Shown: in pieces, positions 14,599 to 26,300 of the stretch | Numbering within the stretch: the first letter of the stretch is position 1 | How the letters are laid out: the number at the start of each line of letters is the position of its first letter | Origin: JACOUT01 sp964580865 | Lineage (GTDB): Bacteria; Myxococcota; UBA727; VGSZ01 | DNA length: 32,661 nt | Direction of reading: 5' to 3' | Assembly (NCBI GenBank): GCA_964580865.1 | Contig: CAZONM010000011.1 | Location: forward strand, 1 to 32,661 | The notes under the pieces: generated by a model | Database searches by the model: none | Seen by the model: only the letters and a program-made list of their open reading frames with translations | What the model was told of the DNA's origin: nothing | Program-made: the position numbers and the translations under genes

Positions 14599-17190
14599 TT
14601 AGTTCAGCTTCATGGGGAAGGTGACCGGGATGCCCTTCTTCGAGGCCGGGAACTTGAGCCCTTTGACGACGTCGGTGACGCAGGAGCCCGTGGGCGTGCC
14701 CGCGAACTTGTCCTTGGGTGTCGCGGTGGTGACCTTGCCGCTGGGTGCGATGGTCCAGCCCATGGAGATCATGCCGGTCTGCCCCGTCTTCTTGCCGCAC
14801 GCCGCCACCTTCGGCAGCGCGCTCTTCACCACCACCAGCACCTCCGCCTTCGACGGCGTGTCGGGCAGCGCGGCGTCGTCCTGCGCGGGCCGCTTGGTGG
14901 CGGCGGCGCCGGGCTTACAGTCGAAGTCGAGCACGGGATCGCAGCCCTTGCCGGGCGCCTTGGCCTCGGCCACCGCTGCCGTCGGCTTGACCTTTTCGCC
15001 CTTCTCCGCCTTCTCGACCTTCCTGGCCGTCGGCGCGGCCTTCTTCACGGCGACCTTGTCCTCCGCCGCCTTGGCCGCGCCGTCGGCTGGCGGGGTGTCG
15101 GTGCCCGGATCGGCGGCCGCGACCGCGCCTGGATTCTCGGCAGCGACCGGGGGTTTCGCCGTGTCGGGCGGCGCCTCGACCGCAGCCACGGCGTCGGGCT
15201 TGGCCTCGGCCTTCGTCTCGGGCTTGGCGTCGGGCGTGGCGTCGGGCTTCGGGTCCGGCTTGGCGTCGGCACCGCCGATGGGCACGAGCTGCCCGTCGAC
15301 CATCACGTAGTTCTTGCCGTCGGGCCCAACGACCTTCTTTGGCTCGTCGCCGCCGCGGGTGGCCAACACCACCACCAGCGCGGTGATGACCAGGAACAGC
15401 CCGCCGCCACCGGCGATGCCGCCGATGAGAAGCGGGGAGAGCTTGCGGCCGCTGTCCGCCGGTGGCCGGGTCTGGAAGCCGGGCTGGGGCGGGAACGTCG
15501 GCGCCACCGGCGGCGGCTCGTACGTCGAGCGCGACGCGAGCGGCGGACGCGACGCCATGGGATCGGTGATCTCGGGGCCGGCGTCGAGCTCCGGCTTGGC
15601 GCCGAGACCCCCGAAGATGGGCGCGTTGAGCGACGCGTCGTCTGCGGGGCGCAGGTCGTCGTCGGCTGGGGGCAGCGGTGCGTCGATGCGCTTGATCTCG
15701 TCCTGCACCAGCGAGGCGAGCGCGCTCGCGGCGCCCGGCCGCCACTCGGGCTCGGCGGCTGCCTGCGCGACCAGCGGTGGCGATGACGACGACGACGCCT
15801 TTGGCGCAAGCGCGGAACCCAAGCTCCCCAGGCCCATGCCGGCGGCCGCCTCGGCCAGGTTCGCCGCCTGATAGACGTCGGTGAGGCCGTGGGGTCGCCA
15901 CGCGGGGTCGTCGGGCTGCTCGTCGAAGGGGCTCTTGCCCGGCGCTTCCTCGTCGCTGAACGAGGCGCCGACGTCGGGCGCCGCCGACGCGCGCGTGCGC
16001 GGCCGCTCGTCGTCGACGCTGATGCGGGGCATGGGGACCTTGTCGAACAGCGCCCGGATCTCGGGCACGTCGGCGGCCGCCTCCCAATTCTCCATGCCCA
16101 CCTTCCACACCAGGCTGTCGCGGTCCACGCGACCGCCCTCGATGTGGCGCCCCACCTCGGCGACCGACAGGGGCCCCACCTCCTGCTCGTCGATGGCGAC
16201 GTGCCAGACCTGCTCGGCCGGGCCGTCGTCGGCGCCTGCCGGGGGCTTCACCACGAAGCCGTCGCCCGGTTGATCTGGCGGCGGACCATGCGCCAGGCCC
16301 AGCGGGCCCTCGGCGGAGTCGTCGAGCGTGCCCTCGGTGGTGCGCTGCGCGGTCTTCTTGCGCAGCGCGGCCATGGCGTCGGCGTCGAGCACGCGGGTGG
16401 GGCCGCGGTGATCGTCCTCGGCGGGCTCTTGCGTCGTCATGGCGGCGCCCTGGGCGTCGAACATGGCGTTGAAGGCGCCGCTCAGCTGGTCCGACAGCAG
16501 GTCCTCGTTGGGCGGCGGCGCCGCCTTGGCCGCCTGCGCCTCGTCGGCCACCGGTGGCGGCGGCGCCGTCATCTGCGGCGGCGCACCGAGCTCGGTGCGG
16601 TCCGCCGACGGTTCGCCGTCGGGCTCCGACGGCGCGTGCGCATGGGCGCTCAGCTGCGTGGTGTCGCCGAACATCGAGATGGGCGCGGGCGCGCGGTGGT
16701 TGCCCGTGGGCTCGGGCTCCGGAGGCGCGGTCTCGGGCGCGCGCGGCAGCGCGGCCGCCACGGGGTCGGTGGGGCCGCCCACCGCGAACGCGTTGTGCTC
16801 GCCGGCACGAAACGGGTCCTGGTCGTCGGTGGGCGCGCCGTCGGGGATGGCGGCGCGCAGCGCTTCGAGGCCGGCCGGCGCGGAGCCGGCCTGGGTGGAG
16901 TCATCGGAAGGGGGCGGCGGCGCGGGCGACGGTGCGCTCACCGACAGCTCCGTGCGCCCGTCGTCGAGCTCACCGGAGCCGGCCTCGTCGCGATCGGCGA
17001 CGCGCTCCTCCTCGACGGCAGCGCGCTCGCTGGCCTTGTCGCCGTCTTTGGCGGCCTTGTCGGCGCTCTTGTTCGGCCGAACGATGATGACGTGCTGGCA
17101 CTTCTTGCACTTGACCTTGACGCCGCGCTTGCCGACCTTCTCGTCGGCGATCATGTACTGGGCGTGGCAAGCGTCGCACTCGAATTTCAT
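14599..17190 (-). CDS. gltJ: GltJ/AgmX-like motility protein: zinc ribbon, GYF, TM, TonB-like C-terminus
   Basis: An 863-aa inner-membrane protein. Domains: an N-terminal MJ0042-type zinc ribbon with two CxxC pairs (C5, C8, C28, C31); a long acidic, Pro/Ala-rich cytoplasmic linker; a GYF_2-like domain (about 324-384, with VGPLSVAEV and ENWEAAADVPEI); more linker; one membrane segment (about 587-610); a Lys/Pro/Ala-rich periplasmic stretch with repeated DAKP/DATP units; and an AgmX/PglI-type C-terminal domain (about 775-863). This matches GltJ (AgmX) of Myxococcus xanthus, where the zinc ribbon and GYF domain contact the motility regulators MglA and AglZ and the C-terminus acts across the periplasm. 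GGTGG lies a few bases before ATG 17190. It sits 195 bp after the giant TPR gene, in the same order as gltI-gltJ. Confidence 0.85.
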   Translation of the reverse strand: MKFECDACHAQYMIADEKVGKRGVKVKCKKCQHVIIVRPNKSADKAAKDGDKASERAAVEEERVADRDEAGSGELDDGRTELSVSAPSPAPPPPSDDSTQAGSAPAGLEALRAAIPDGAPTDDQDPFRAGEHNAFAVGGPTDPVAAALPRAPETAPPEPEPTGNHRAPAPISMFGDTTQLSAHAHAPSEPDGEPSADRTELGAPPQMTAPPPPVADEAQAAKAAPPPNEDLLSDQLSGAFNAMFDAQGAAMTTQEPAEDDHRGPTRVLDADAMAALRKKTAQRTTEGTLDDSAEGPLGLAHGPPPDQPGDGFVVKPPAGADDGPAEQVWHVAIDEQEVGPLSVAEVGRHIEGGRVDRDSLVWKVGMENWEAAADVPEIRALFDKVPMPRISVDDERPRTRASAAPDVGASFSDEEAPGKSPFDEQPDDPAWRPHGLTDVYQAANLAEAAAGMGLGSLGSALAPKASSSSSPPLVAQAAAEPEWRPGAASALASLVQDEIKRIDAPLPPADDDLRPADDASLNAPIFGGLGAKPELDAGPEITDPMASRPPLASRSTYEPPPVAPTFPPQPGFQTRPPADSGRKLSPLLIGGIAGGGGLFLVITALVVVLATRGGDEPKKVVGPDGKNYVMVDGQLVPIGGADAKPDPKPDATPDAKPETKAEAKPDAVAAVEAPPDTAKPPVAAENPGAVAAADPGTDTPPADGAAKAAEDKVAVKKAAPTARKVEKAEKGEKVKPTAAVAEAKAPGKGCDPVLDFDCKPGAAATKRPAQDDAALPDTPSKAEVLVVVKSALPKVAACGKKTGQTGMISMGWTIAPSGKVTTATPKDKFAGTPTGSCVTDVVKGLKFPASKKGIPVTFPMKLN

Positions 17191-17290
17191 CGTCCACCCG
17201 TGCCCCGAAGACAGACCGAGCGACCGGCAACCCCGGACCGTCCCACGTCAAACGACGCCCGCAGCGCGTCGATCTGATCCGCTCCCTGGA

Positions 17291-17320
17291 AGGCTAACGA
17301 CCCGGAATCACCGAGGTCAA
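17291..17320 (-). promoter_or_regulatory. Weak candidate promoter before gltJ
   Basis: On the minus strand TTGACC (17320-17315), 18 nt and TAGCCT (17296-17291) lie in the 195-bp gap after the giant TPR gene. The -35 is good (five of six) and the -10 poor (three of six). A small hairpin, GGCTCC/GGAGCC at 17340-17357, sits just upstream. gltJ may therefore be partly uncoupled from the gene before it. Confidence 0.28.
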
Positions 17321-17385
17321 ATGCTCGTCGACGCGGCGCGGCTCCCACCATGGAGCCCAGGGTGCGACGCCGGCGACCTCCGCGC

Positions 17386-20300
17386 TCAGGAGCCAATCGC
17401 GGTGCCCAGGCGCGTGCGCAGCTCGAAGCTGTCGTCGCTGACGGCGAAGCGCAGCAGCTCCGAGATCTTGTCCTCGGGCCGAATGGGGATGGCCGCCGGG
17501 TCGGGCATCTTGGCGAGGGCCGCGCACAGCTCGATGTCGCCCGTGAGCACGTAGCCGGCGCGCACGGCCGTGTGCTCCATGCCCTCGAGGAAGGGCTTGG
17601 TGTTGACCGCCTGCTTGAGCTTCAAGAGCTCGGTGACGTGAGGTCGGAGCGCGTTCTGCAGCGGCGCGCCCAGGCGCGAGAGCGCCTGCTCGAAGCGCTG
17701 CAGCTCCGCTGGGTCGCCGCGCGCCGGGTAGCGTGGGTCGACGAAGCGCATGGCGACGTCGATGAGGGTGTTGAACCGCTGCGCGCCGAGCGTTCGCGGC
17801 AACACGAACACGGGGCGCAAGGCGCACAGCTGGCGGCCGATGGTGAACCACAGGCGGGCGCGGTTGGTCTCGCCGAGCAGCGGGCTCGCCTTGCCCATGG
17901 CGAGCGTGGGCTGCTCCAAGCACAGCGGCGAGAGCGGCTCGGCGCTGTTGGCCTTGGCGTACAGCTCGAAGCCGCCGGTGGCGAGGACGCCGCGCACGAG
18001 CTTGAGCTGGTTGACGAAGTAGCTCTGCACCGGCGCGTCGAGGTCGACGCGCTCCCAGTCGGTGCCGCGCTTCTTGTCGAGGCCGTAGTCCTTGGGCTGG
18101 TACGCGAGCACGCTGCCCGCGGTGCGCCAGAGGATGGCGCTGATGGCCGCCACCGGCGTGCGCGCCGCCGGGTGGAGCAGCAGGTTGTCCCAGAGCTTGT
18201 CGGTCATGGCGCGCTTGGGCTGGCCCGGCAGCTGTTTGGCGTACAGCTGCATGACCTCGAGCTCGCTGGGCTGCGCCTCGCCGCGCACCTTGAGGGCTTG
18301 CGCGTATACGTACGCGCGATCGAGCGCCTTCTTCGCGAGCGCGATGCGCAACAGCTCGTGCAGCGCGCGCCCGGCCTTCTGCGGCGCGAGCGTAAGCAGA
18401 CGCTGGTAACACGCCGCGGCCTCATCGGAGCTCTGCGGGGTGCGCGCCAGCAGGTCGGCGAGGACCTCCACGTTGTCGGCGGCGTCGGGCTTCATCTTGA
18501 CGACGACGCGATAGGCCTGCGTGGCGCCCTCGAGGCTGCGCAGGCGGAACCGGTACAGGTCGCCGAGGTTCTTCCACAGCACCTCTTTGATGCCCGCGCG
18601 CGTGTCGGGGATGCGCTTGAGCATCGCGATGTAGTTCTCTTCCAGAGCGGGCCAGTTGCCCGTCGACGACAACATGGTCTCGAGGGACTCGAACGCCTTG
18701 ACGAAGTTCGGATCGAGGTCGAGCGCCGCGTTGAAGTACTGCACCGCGCGCGACTCGTTCTTGATCTCGTCGCGATAGACCTCGCCGAGCGTCTGGTTCA
18801 GGCGCACGCGCGCCTTCTCGTCTTGCTCGACGCGCACCAGCTCCTCGAGCACCTCGACGGCGCGGGGCCCCTGGCGGGTCTGGCGATAGAGCCCGAGCAG
18901 CGCCTCGAGGATCTCCTTGTCGCCCGGCTTCTGGCGGTTGGCGTCTTCGTAGGCGTCGATGGCGCGGTAGGGATCGTCGAGGTCGCCCTTGCCGAGCCGC
19001 CCGATCTCCATCAGCAGCGCCGAGCGCTCGTCGCCGAACACCAGCGGCACCAGCCGCATCAGCGTCTCGTAGGCCTCCTCGAAGTCCTTTGCGGCCACGT
19101 GAATGGTGGCGAGCAGGCGCAGCGAGGGCGGGTGGCTCGGATCGAGCTCGAGCGCCTTGTCGAGGTTCTTGGTGGCGCGATCGTCTTGGCCGAGCTTGTG
19201 GTTGAGGTCGGCGAGCTGCTGGTAGTAGTCGACCACCTCGGCATCGGTGAGCCCGTCGCGGTGGTGGATGAGGATCGCCTGATAGACCTTGGCGGCGTCT
19301 TCCCATCGGCCCGCGCGGGACAACGCCGAGCCGAGCCCCTCGAGGCCCGGGAGGTAGGTGGCGTCGAGCTCGTACGCTCGCTGGTAGTTCTTCAGCCCCT
19401 TGGCCTCGTGGCCCAGACGCTCGCACACGTAGCCGAGGCGGTAGTGCTGCCGGCACAGCTCGGCGGCGTCGGTCTGCGGATCGAGGCGCTCGACGATGAT
19501 GTCGAGGAGCTGCTCGGCGCGCTGCCACTTCTCGTCGCGGTAGGCGATGTCGGCCAGGGGCCGCGCCGCCGGCAGGTGATCGAAGGTGATGGCCAGCGCC
19601 TTCTCGAACTCCGCCTCGGCGCCCTCGAGATCGGCGAGCGTCTCTTGCAGAAACACGCCGGTCTCGGTGTGCAGCTCCGTGCGGCGCGCCTCGTCTTCCG
19701 TGTAGGTGGCCTCGGCACGCAGCCAATGGAGGCGCTCCTGGCTGTCGCCACGCTGGGCCGCGATGTTCTTGAGCGCCTGGATCGACGGCACATGCCCGGG
19801 CTCGATGTCGAGCGCCGCCTTGTACGCCGTGACGGCGTTGCCCGGGTCGAGCAGCATCTGCTCGTTGATGGTGCCGATGCGGTGGTAGATCTCCACCGCC
19901 TCCTTCGAGGCGCCCAACAGCTGCGCCTCTGCTTGCAGCTTCTCGAGGGCGTTGAACCAGTTGCCGCTCTTCTCGTACAGCGCGCCCAGCGCGTGGATCG
20001 CGTCTTGCGAGCCGGGGTCGAAGTCGAGGGCCGCGTTGTACACCTGCTCGGCCTTGTCGGTGCGATCGAGCTCGGCGGCGTACACCTGGCCCATCTCGAC
20101 GTACAGGCGCACGATCTCGCGCGGATCACGCACGAACGAGATGTGCTTCTCGATGATGTCGACCAGGTCGTCCCACTGCTTGCGCGCGCGGTACAGGCGC
20201 TCGAGGTTCTCGGCTGCCTTCACGTTCTGCGGGCTAATCTCGAGGATGCGCCGGTTGGCGTCGATGGCCATGCCAGCGTCGTCGAGCCCCTCTTCCCAGG

Positions 20301-23300
20301 TGGCGCCGATCTTGAACAGCAGGTGGACGGCCTCGTCGGCGCCTGGCGCCAGCGCCACCAGCTTCTCGAAGATCTGCACCAGATCCTGTGGCCGGTTCAG
20401 GTTGGTGAACAGCCGCTCGAGCGCGCGCAGCGCGCCCACATGGCCCGGATCCTCGTCGAGGATCGAGCGATAGGTCGCGATCGCCTGCTCTGCGCTCGCG
20501 AGCTGGTTCTCCCAGATGCCCGCCGTGCGCATGCGCACGGCCATGCGCTCGTCGACGGAGTCGCACAGCTCCTCGGAGCGGCGCAGCACGGCCACCAGCT
20601 GCTGCCAGCGCTCGGTGCGCTCGAGAATCTCGGCGAGGTCGCGGGTGGCCGCCGGGTCGCGTCCATCGAGCTCGAGGATGCGCTTGTAGGCGCCGATGGC
20701 GCCCTCGACGTCATGCGCCTTCTCGTCGAGCGTGCGCGCCACGCGTCGCAGCATCTCGATGCGCCCGGCCGCGTCGCTCGCCTGCTCGGCGCGCCGCTCG
20801 AACATGGTGACGACGTCGGACCAGCGCTCCTGCGACTCGTAGAGCGCCACCATGCCATCGAGCGCGCCGCGGCTCGAGGCGTCGTACTCGAGCGCGCGCT
20901 TGAAGTGCAGCTCGGCGTCGGCGGGGCTGCCGAGCTGCTTCCACGCCAGCTCGGCCATGCGCAGGTGGAGGTCGACGATGCGGCGCTCGTCGGTGATCTG
21001 CGCGAGCGCGTCGTCGTAGATGGTGACGAGCTCGTCCACGCTGTCCGTGGCCAGCGCCAAGCGGTCCATCCACGAGGCCAGCGCGGGATCGTCGTAGTTC
21101 TCGCGGAACGCGCGGCAGGCGGCCAAGAACGCCAGCGGCTGCTGCGCGAGCTTGTCCTCGTAGATGGCGCCAATCTCGTGCAAGAGCGCGATGCGGCTCG
21201 CCGCGTCCGGCGCATGCTTCTGGCGCTCCTCCTTGACGGCCACCAGCTTCTGCCAGGCCTCGCCGGCGCTGTAGATCTCGCACAGACGTGTGTAGGCGCG
21301 CTCATGGCGCGGCTCGACCTGCAGCACACGCTCGTACGGACCAGCCGCCAGCGCGGGCCGCCGTAGGTTCTCCTCGAAGAGCGACGCCAGCTCGATCAGC
21401 TTGGTCACGCGCGCGCGCCCCTCGGCTTGTTGCGCGCTCCTCTCGAGGACGTCCGCCAGCTCCTCCCACGCCTCGCCGGCGCGGAAGATCCCCGCCAGGC
21501 GCTCGAGCTGCGCGGGCGAGTGCGGCTCGATGTCGAGGATGCGGCGCCCGGTCTCGATGGCCTCAGCGCGCTTGCCGAGGCGCTGCCCGAGGATCTCGGC
21601 GAGCTGGAAGCGTAGATCCTTGAGCTGCTCGGTGTGCGTGGTGGTCCGCATCATCTTGCGGATCAGGGCCACGAGCTCTTCGTTGCGGCCGAGATCGGCG
21701 AACAGGCGGCGCAGCGCGTTCAGGCTGCCGACGTTGTTCGGGTCGAGCTCGAGCACCTTCTGGTGCCGCGCCACCGCCTCTTCCTTGCTGCCGAGGTGCA
21801 CCAGCACCTCGCCGACCTTGGTCGTGAGCGCCGACACCTGCGCCGGGTCGCGCTCGGTGGTGAGGGCGGCCTCGTACAGCGCCTTGAGCTCGGTCCACTT
21901 CTCCGCGGCGGTGTACAGGCGCTCCAGCGTGGTGAACGTGGCGTCGCTCGACGAGCGGCTCGGTGCCTCGGCGCGCAGCGCCTCCCATAGCGGGGTGGCG
22001 GCAGCGACGTCGTTGAGCTGGTCGGCGAGCAGCGTGGCCAACCGTCGCCGCGCGCGCTCGAAGCCCTCGGCGTCGCCGCGCTCCTGGCAGGCGGCGACCT
22101 CCTCCTCCACGAGCCCGCGCAATGCCCCGAAATTGCCCCGCTGCTCGAGCTGATCGATGAGCAGCGCGCGCGCGCGCGCGTTCCCCGGGTCCAGCCGCCG
22201 CGTCTCGTCGAGGAGTGGCAGCGCCTCGTCGGGTCGCGCCAGCGGACCCACCAGGCTCGCCGCCAGCTCCACCAGGATCGGCGCGCGCTCGGCGGCCTCG
22301 TCCTTGAACATCAGGCGCCGGCGCAGCACCTTCTCGTGGTCGGCGTGACGCCCGACGCGCGGGTAGAGCGCCGACAGCGCCTCGAGCGGCACCAGGCGCC
22401 CGGGTTGCTTCTCGAGGACGGCCTCGTAGATCGCCACGGCCTTGTCGAGCTGCTCGTTGGCGGTGAGGGCGGCGCCAGCGGCCTCGCGCAGCTCGGCGGC
22501 GAGCGCGTTCTTGCCCGACATCTCGGCCGACAGCGCCTCTTCCTCGTAGAGCTCGCACAGCTCGTCGACCACATCGGCCGCTGCGCCGAGGCGGTTGAGC
22601 CGCTCGCGCAGCTGCGGGTCATTCGGGTCGACGCGCACCGCCCGGCACAGCGTCATGAACGCGAGGTCGGGCGCGGACAGCTTGTGCTCTTGCAGGTCGG
22701 CGATGCGCACCAGGAGCTGGAACAGCGCCTTCTTGTCGCCTTGGCGCTCGGTCTCGGGCACCTGCGCCTGCAGGATCTCGACGGCCTTCTCGAAGTCACC
22801 CGTGCGCTCGTACGACTGCATCAGGTAGATGGCGCCGTCGAACTTGCCCGTGTGCCGTTGCTCGATGCGGTTCTCGAGGTACTCGCGCGTCTCCTTGTGG
22901 TCGGGCGCGTCGTGCAGCACCGCTTGGAACTGGATCAGCGCCTCCTCACCGAGCCCGAGGTGCTTGTCGAGGACCATGCCGAGCTGGAAACGCGCCTGGA
23001 GCGAGCGTGCGCGATCATTGGGCGACAGCGCGGCCAGCTCGCGCTCGAGCGCTTCGGCCACCTCGGGCCAGCGACCTTCGTGTTCACAAGCGTCGGCGAG
23101 CGCGCGCAGCGCGCCGGTGTCCTGCGGCGCCAGCTCGAGCACCTTGGTGATCGTGCCGATGGCCGACGCGTAGTCCTTGAGCTGGTTGAGCTCGAGGGTG
23201 GCCGCCTCCGAGAGGAAGTGGCGCGCCGCGTTGGCGTCGGTAGCGCGCACCAGCTCGGCCTTGCGCTTGATGGTGGTGGCCAGACGCGCGACCTCCGCGG

Positions 23301-26300
23301 AGACGCGGTATAGGCGCTCGATGCGCTCGAGGAGCTTCAGGCGATCGCCGTCGGGGTGCCGCTGCGCCGTCGCCGCCTGGAAGCCGAGGTCGTAGAACTC
23401 GGCCGCGCGCAGCGGCTGCCCCACGCCGCCCTCGTACAGCTCGCCGCAGCGGACCGCGTAGCCCACGCGCTGCGGGTGCTCCATGGGCAGCGCCTCGATG
23501 ATGTCCTCGTACAGCCCAAGCAAGCTCTCGAGGTCGTGCAAGCGCACGCTCAGGCGTTCGGCGCGATCGCGCAGCTTGTCGTCGGCGGGGTCCTCACCGA
23601 GCGCGCGTGACAGCGTCACCATCGCCTGCTCGGGACGATCGAGCATGCGCTCTTCGATGTCGACGATGCGTACCCACAGCCGCTTGCGTTCTTTGGCGTC
23701 GCGCTCGACGTCGAGGCGCAGACGCAGCACCGGGCCGAGCTCGCCCCACGCTGCCGCCGCCTCGAAGCGCGGCTCGAGCAGCACCGCCAGCTGGCCGCGC
23801 AGGCGCGTCGCCTCGGGCCGGGTGTCGGTCGAGAGCAGCAAGAGCGCGCGCGTGCCGAGCGCCGTAATCGACTCGGCCGACGGCGTTGCGAGCGCCAGCT
23901 CCTCGAGCGCCTGCAGCGCGCCGTCGAAGTCGCGCACGCGCTCGAGCTGCAGGTACACCAAGCGCGCCAACACCGCCGCGCGCTCCTCGGGGGTCGGCGC
24001 CTCCTGCGCGAGCCAGCCCAAGAGCTCGCCCAGCTCAGGCCAACGCTCCGCGCGGTTGTAGAGACGCTCGAGCGTGACGCGCGCACCCTGATCGCGAGTG
24101 TCGAGGGTGAGCACCTGGCGCGCCGACTCGATGGCGCCGGCCAGGTTGCCGAGCTGCTCGTCGACATCGCAGCGCTCGCCCAGGGTCTCCTTGGCCAGCT
24201 CGACGTTGGCCTCGCGCGTCGCGGCGGCTGCCAGACGCGCGAGCGCGTCCGACAGATCCTCGGCGCGATTGGCGCGACGCGTGAGCCGCACCAGGTCTTG
24301 CAGCGTCCCCACGTCGTCGGCGCCGGCCTGAACGGCAGCGAGCAACCGCTCGCGCGCGGCCTCGGGCTCGCCTTGCACGCGCTCGGCCACGTCGGCGATG
24401 CGCTTGTGCAGCGCGATGCGCGTGGCGGCGTCGCGCACCGAGTCGAGGACGTCCTCGTACACGAGCGCCAGCGCCTCGACGTTGTCGGTGACCTCGGCCA
24501 GGCGCTCGGCCTCGCCGCGCAGCGACGCGTCGTCGGGCAGCTCCTTGATGGCGCGGCAGATGGTCATGAAGCCCAGCGCCGGCTGGCCGAGCTTCTCTTG
24601 CACCTGCGCGATCTCGAGGAGGAGCGTGGCGCGGGCCGCGTGATCCGGCTCGGCCGACAGGCGCAGCTCGATCATCTGCGGCACACCGGCCAGGTCACCT
24701 TGTGCACGCAAGACGTCCTCGAGCAGGGCCGCGGCGTCGCCCACGGGCGGCGCGCCGCGCGTGCGCGCATGCTCCACCAGCACCTCGAGCGCGGGTCGCA
24801 GATCCTGCACGTGCGGCGCCTCGCGGACCGCGGCGCGCAGCACGTCGAGCGCACCGGCGGGATCGCCTCGGCGACGCAGCAGCAGCACGCCCAAGCGCGC
24901 GCGCAGCGTCACGCGCGCCTCCGCGAGAGGCTCGATGTCGGTGCGCGCGTTCAGCACCTCAGCGAGCGCCGCCGAATTGCCCGTGCGCTCGTAGAGGTCG
25001 TCGAGCGCCTTGAGGGCCTCGGCGTCGCGCCCGTCGACCTCGAGGATTTGGCGGAGCGCCTGCTCCGCGCCCGCATCGTCGATGACGAACAAGAGGCGCG
25101 CCATCTCGAAGAGCGCCTCGCGTCGCGCCGTCGCCGACGCTGCCGTGGCAGCGCGACGGGCGAGCACCTCCACGAGCGCGCGCTTGTCAGCCTCGGCGCG
25201 ATGCACCTTCTCGAGCGCGTTCAGCGCCGCGCTGTCGGCCGGATCCAGGCGCAGCAACGCCTCAGCCACGCGCACCTGTGCGTCCTTGGCGTCGATGCGC
25301 TCGGCCACCTGCGCCGCCTCGCGCAGGAAATGCATGGCGGTATCGCGTTCACGCCCGACGTGCGCCTCGGCCACGTCCTCGAGCACCTCGAGCAGGTCCG
25401 CCCACGCCTCGGTCTGCTCCGCCAGCTGGCTGAGGCGCGTCAGGCGCTCTGGGGTGGGAGCGTCTCGGAGCGCTCGGCTGGTGGCCATGAACGCGAGCTG
25501 CGGCACGCGCAGCGCGTTCTCGTGCATCGCCGAGATCTCATCGAGCAACTGCGCGCGCTCCTCGCCGGCCGCGCGCTTGGTGGCGGCGATCTCGAGCGAC
25601 TCGACCAGCGGCTGCCACGCCTTCTGCGCGCGGTGGTGCTCGATGATGGCGTCGAGCGCCTGGCGCCCGGCGTCGTCGTCGCGACTGGCGATGCGCTGCA
25701 ACGCTTCGCCGGCGCGCGCCGTGTTGTTGCCGTCGCGCTCCACGCGCAGCGACTCGGTGAGCGCGGCGACGGCGCCGCCCACGTCGTTGGCGCGCAGCAA
25801 CAGCAAGCCGAGCTCCGTGAGGAACGCGGCCTTCTGCGGCGGGCTGGTCTGCAACAGCGCGCGCCGCTCGAGGACGGCGGCCAGCTCGGGCGTGTCAGCG
25901 TGGCCCAAGCGCAGACGCGCCTCCAGGCGCGCCAGCACGCCGTCATCCTCGGGGGCGAGCGCGTGCGCGGCGCGTAGGGTATCGAGGCCTCGCGGGTCGT
26001 CTTCCAGCGACTCGAAGTACACCTCGGCGAGGTCGAGGAGGTGCGCGAGCTTGGCCGCGCCCGTCGAGAGCTCGGCGAGCTTCTCGACGCAGCTCGCGAG
26101 GCCGCGCGCGTCATTGCGCCGCTCGCACAGCGCCGCCATGCGCTCCCAGGGGCCGGTCGCTTGCGGTTGCAGCGACGCGATGTAGCGCAAGGCCTCGATG
26201 GCGCCGTCGAGATCGCCGCGCTTCTCGGTCAGCTCCGCCAAGCGCTCGGCGTAGCGGAGCGCGACCTCCGGCTTCGCGTGGCCGCGCAGCTCGTGATAGA

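Noticed and set aside
17350..21366. 1338-codon plus-strand open frame opposite the giant TPR gene
   Set aside because: It is the antisense shadow of GC-rich codons; the product is His/Arg/Leu/Val-rich without domains, while the minus frame shows clear TPRs.
22164..22180. 17-nt alternating GC run, possible Z-DNA
   Set aside because: It lies within coding sequence as Ala/Arg codons, and such runs are expected at this GC content.
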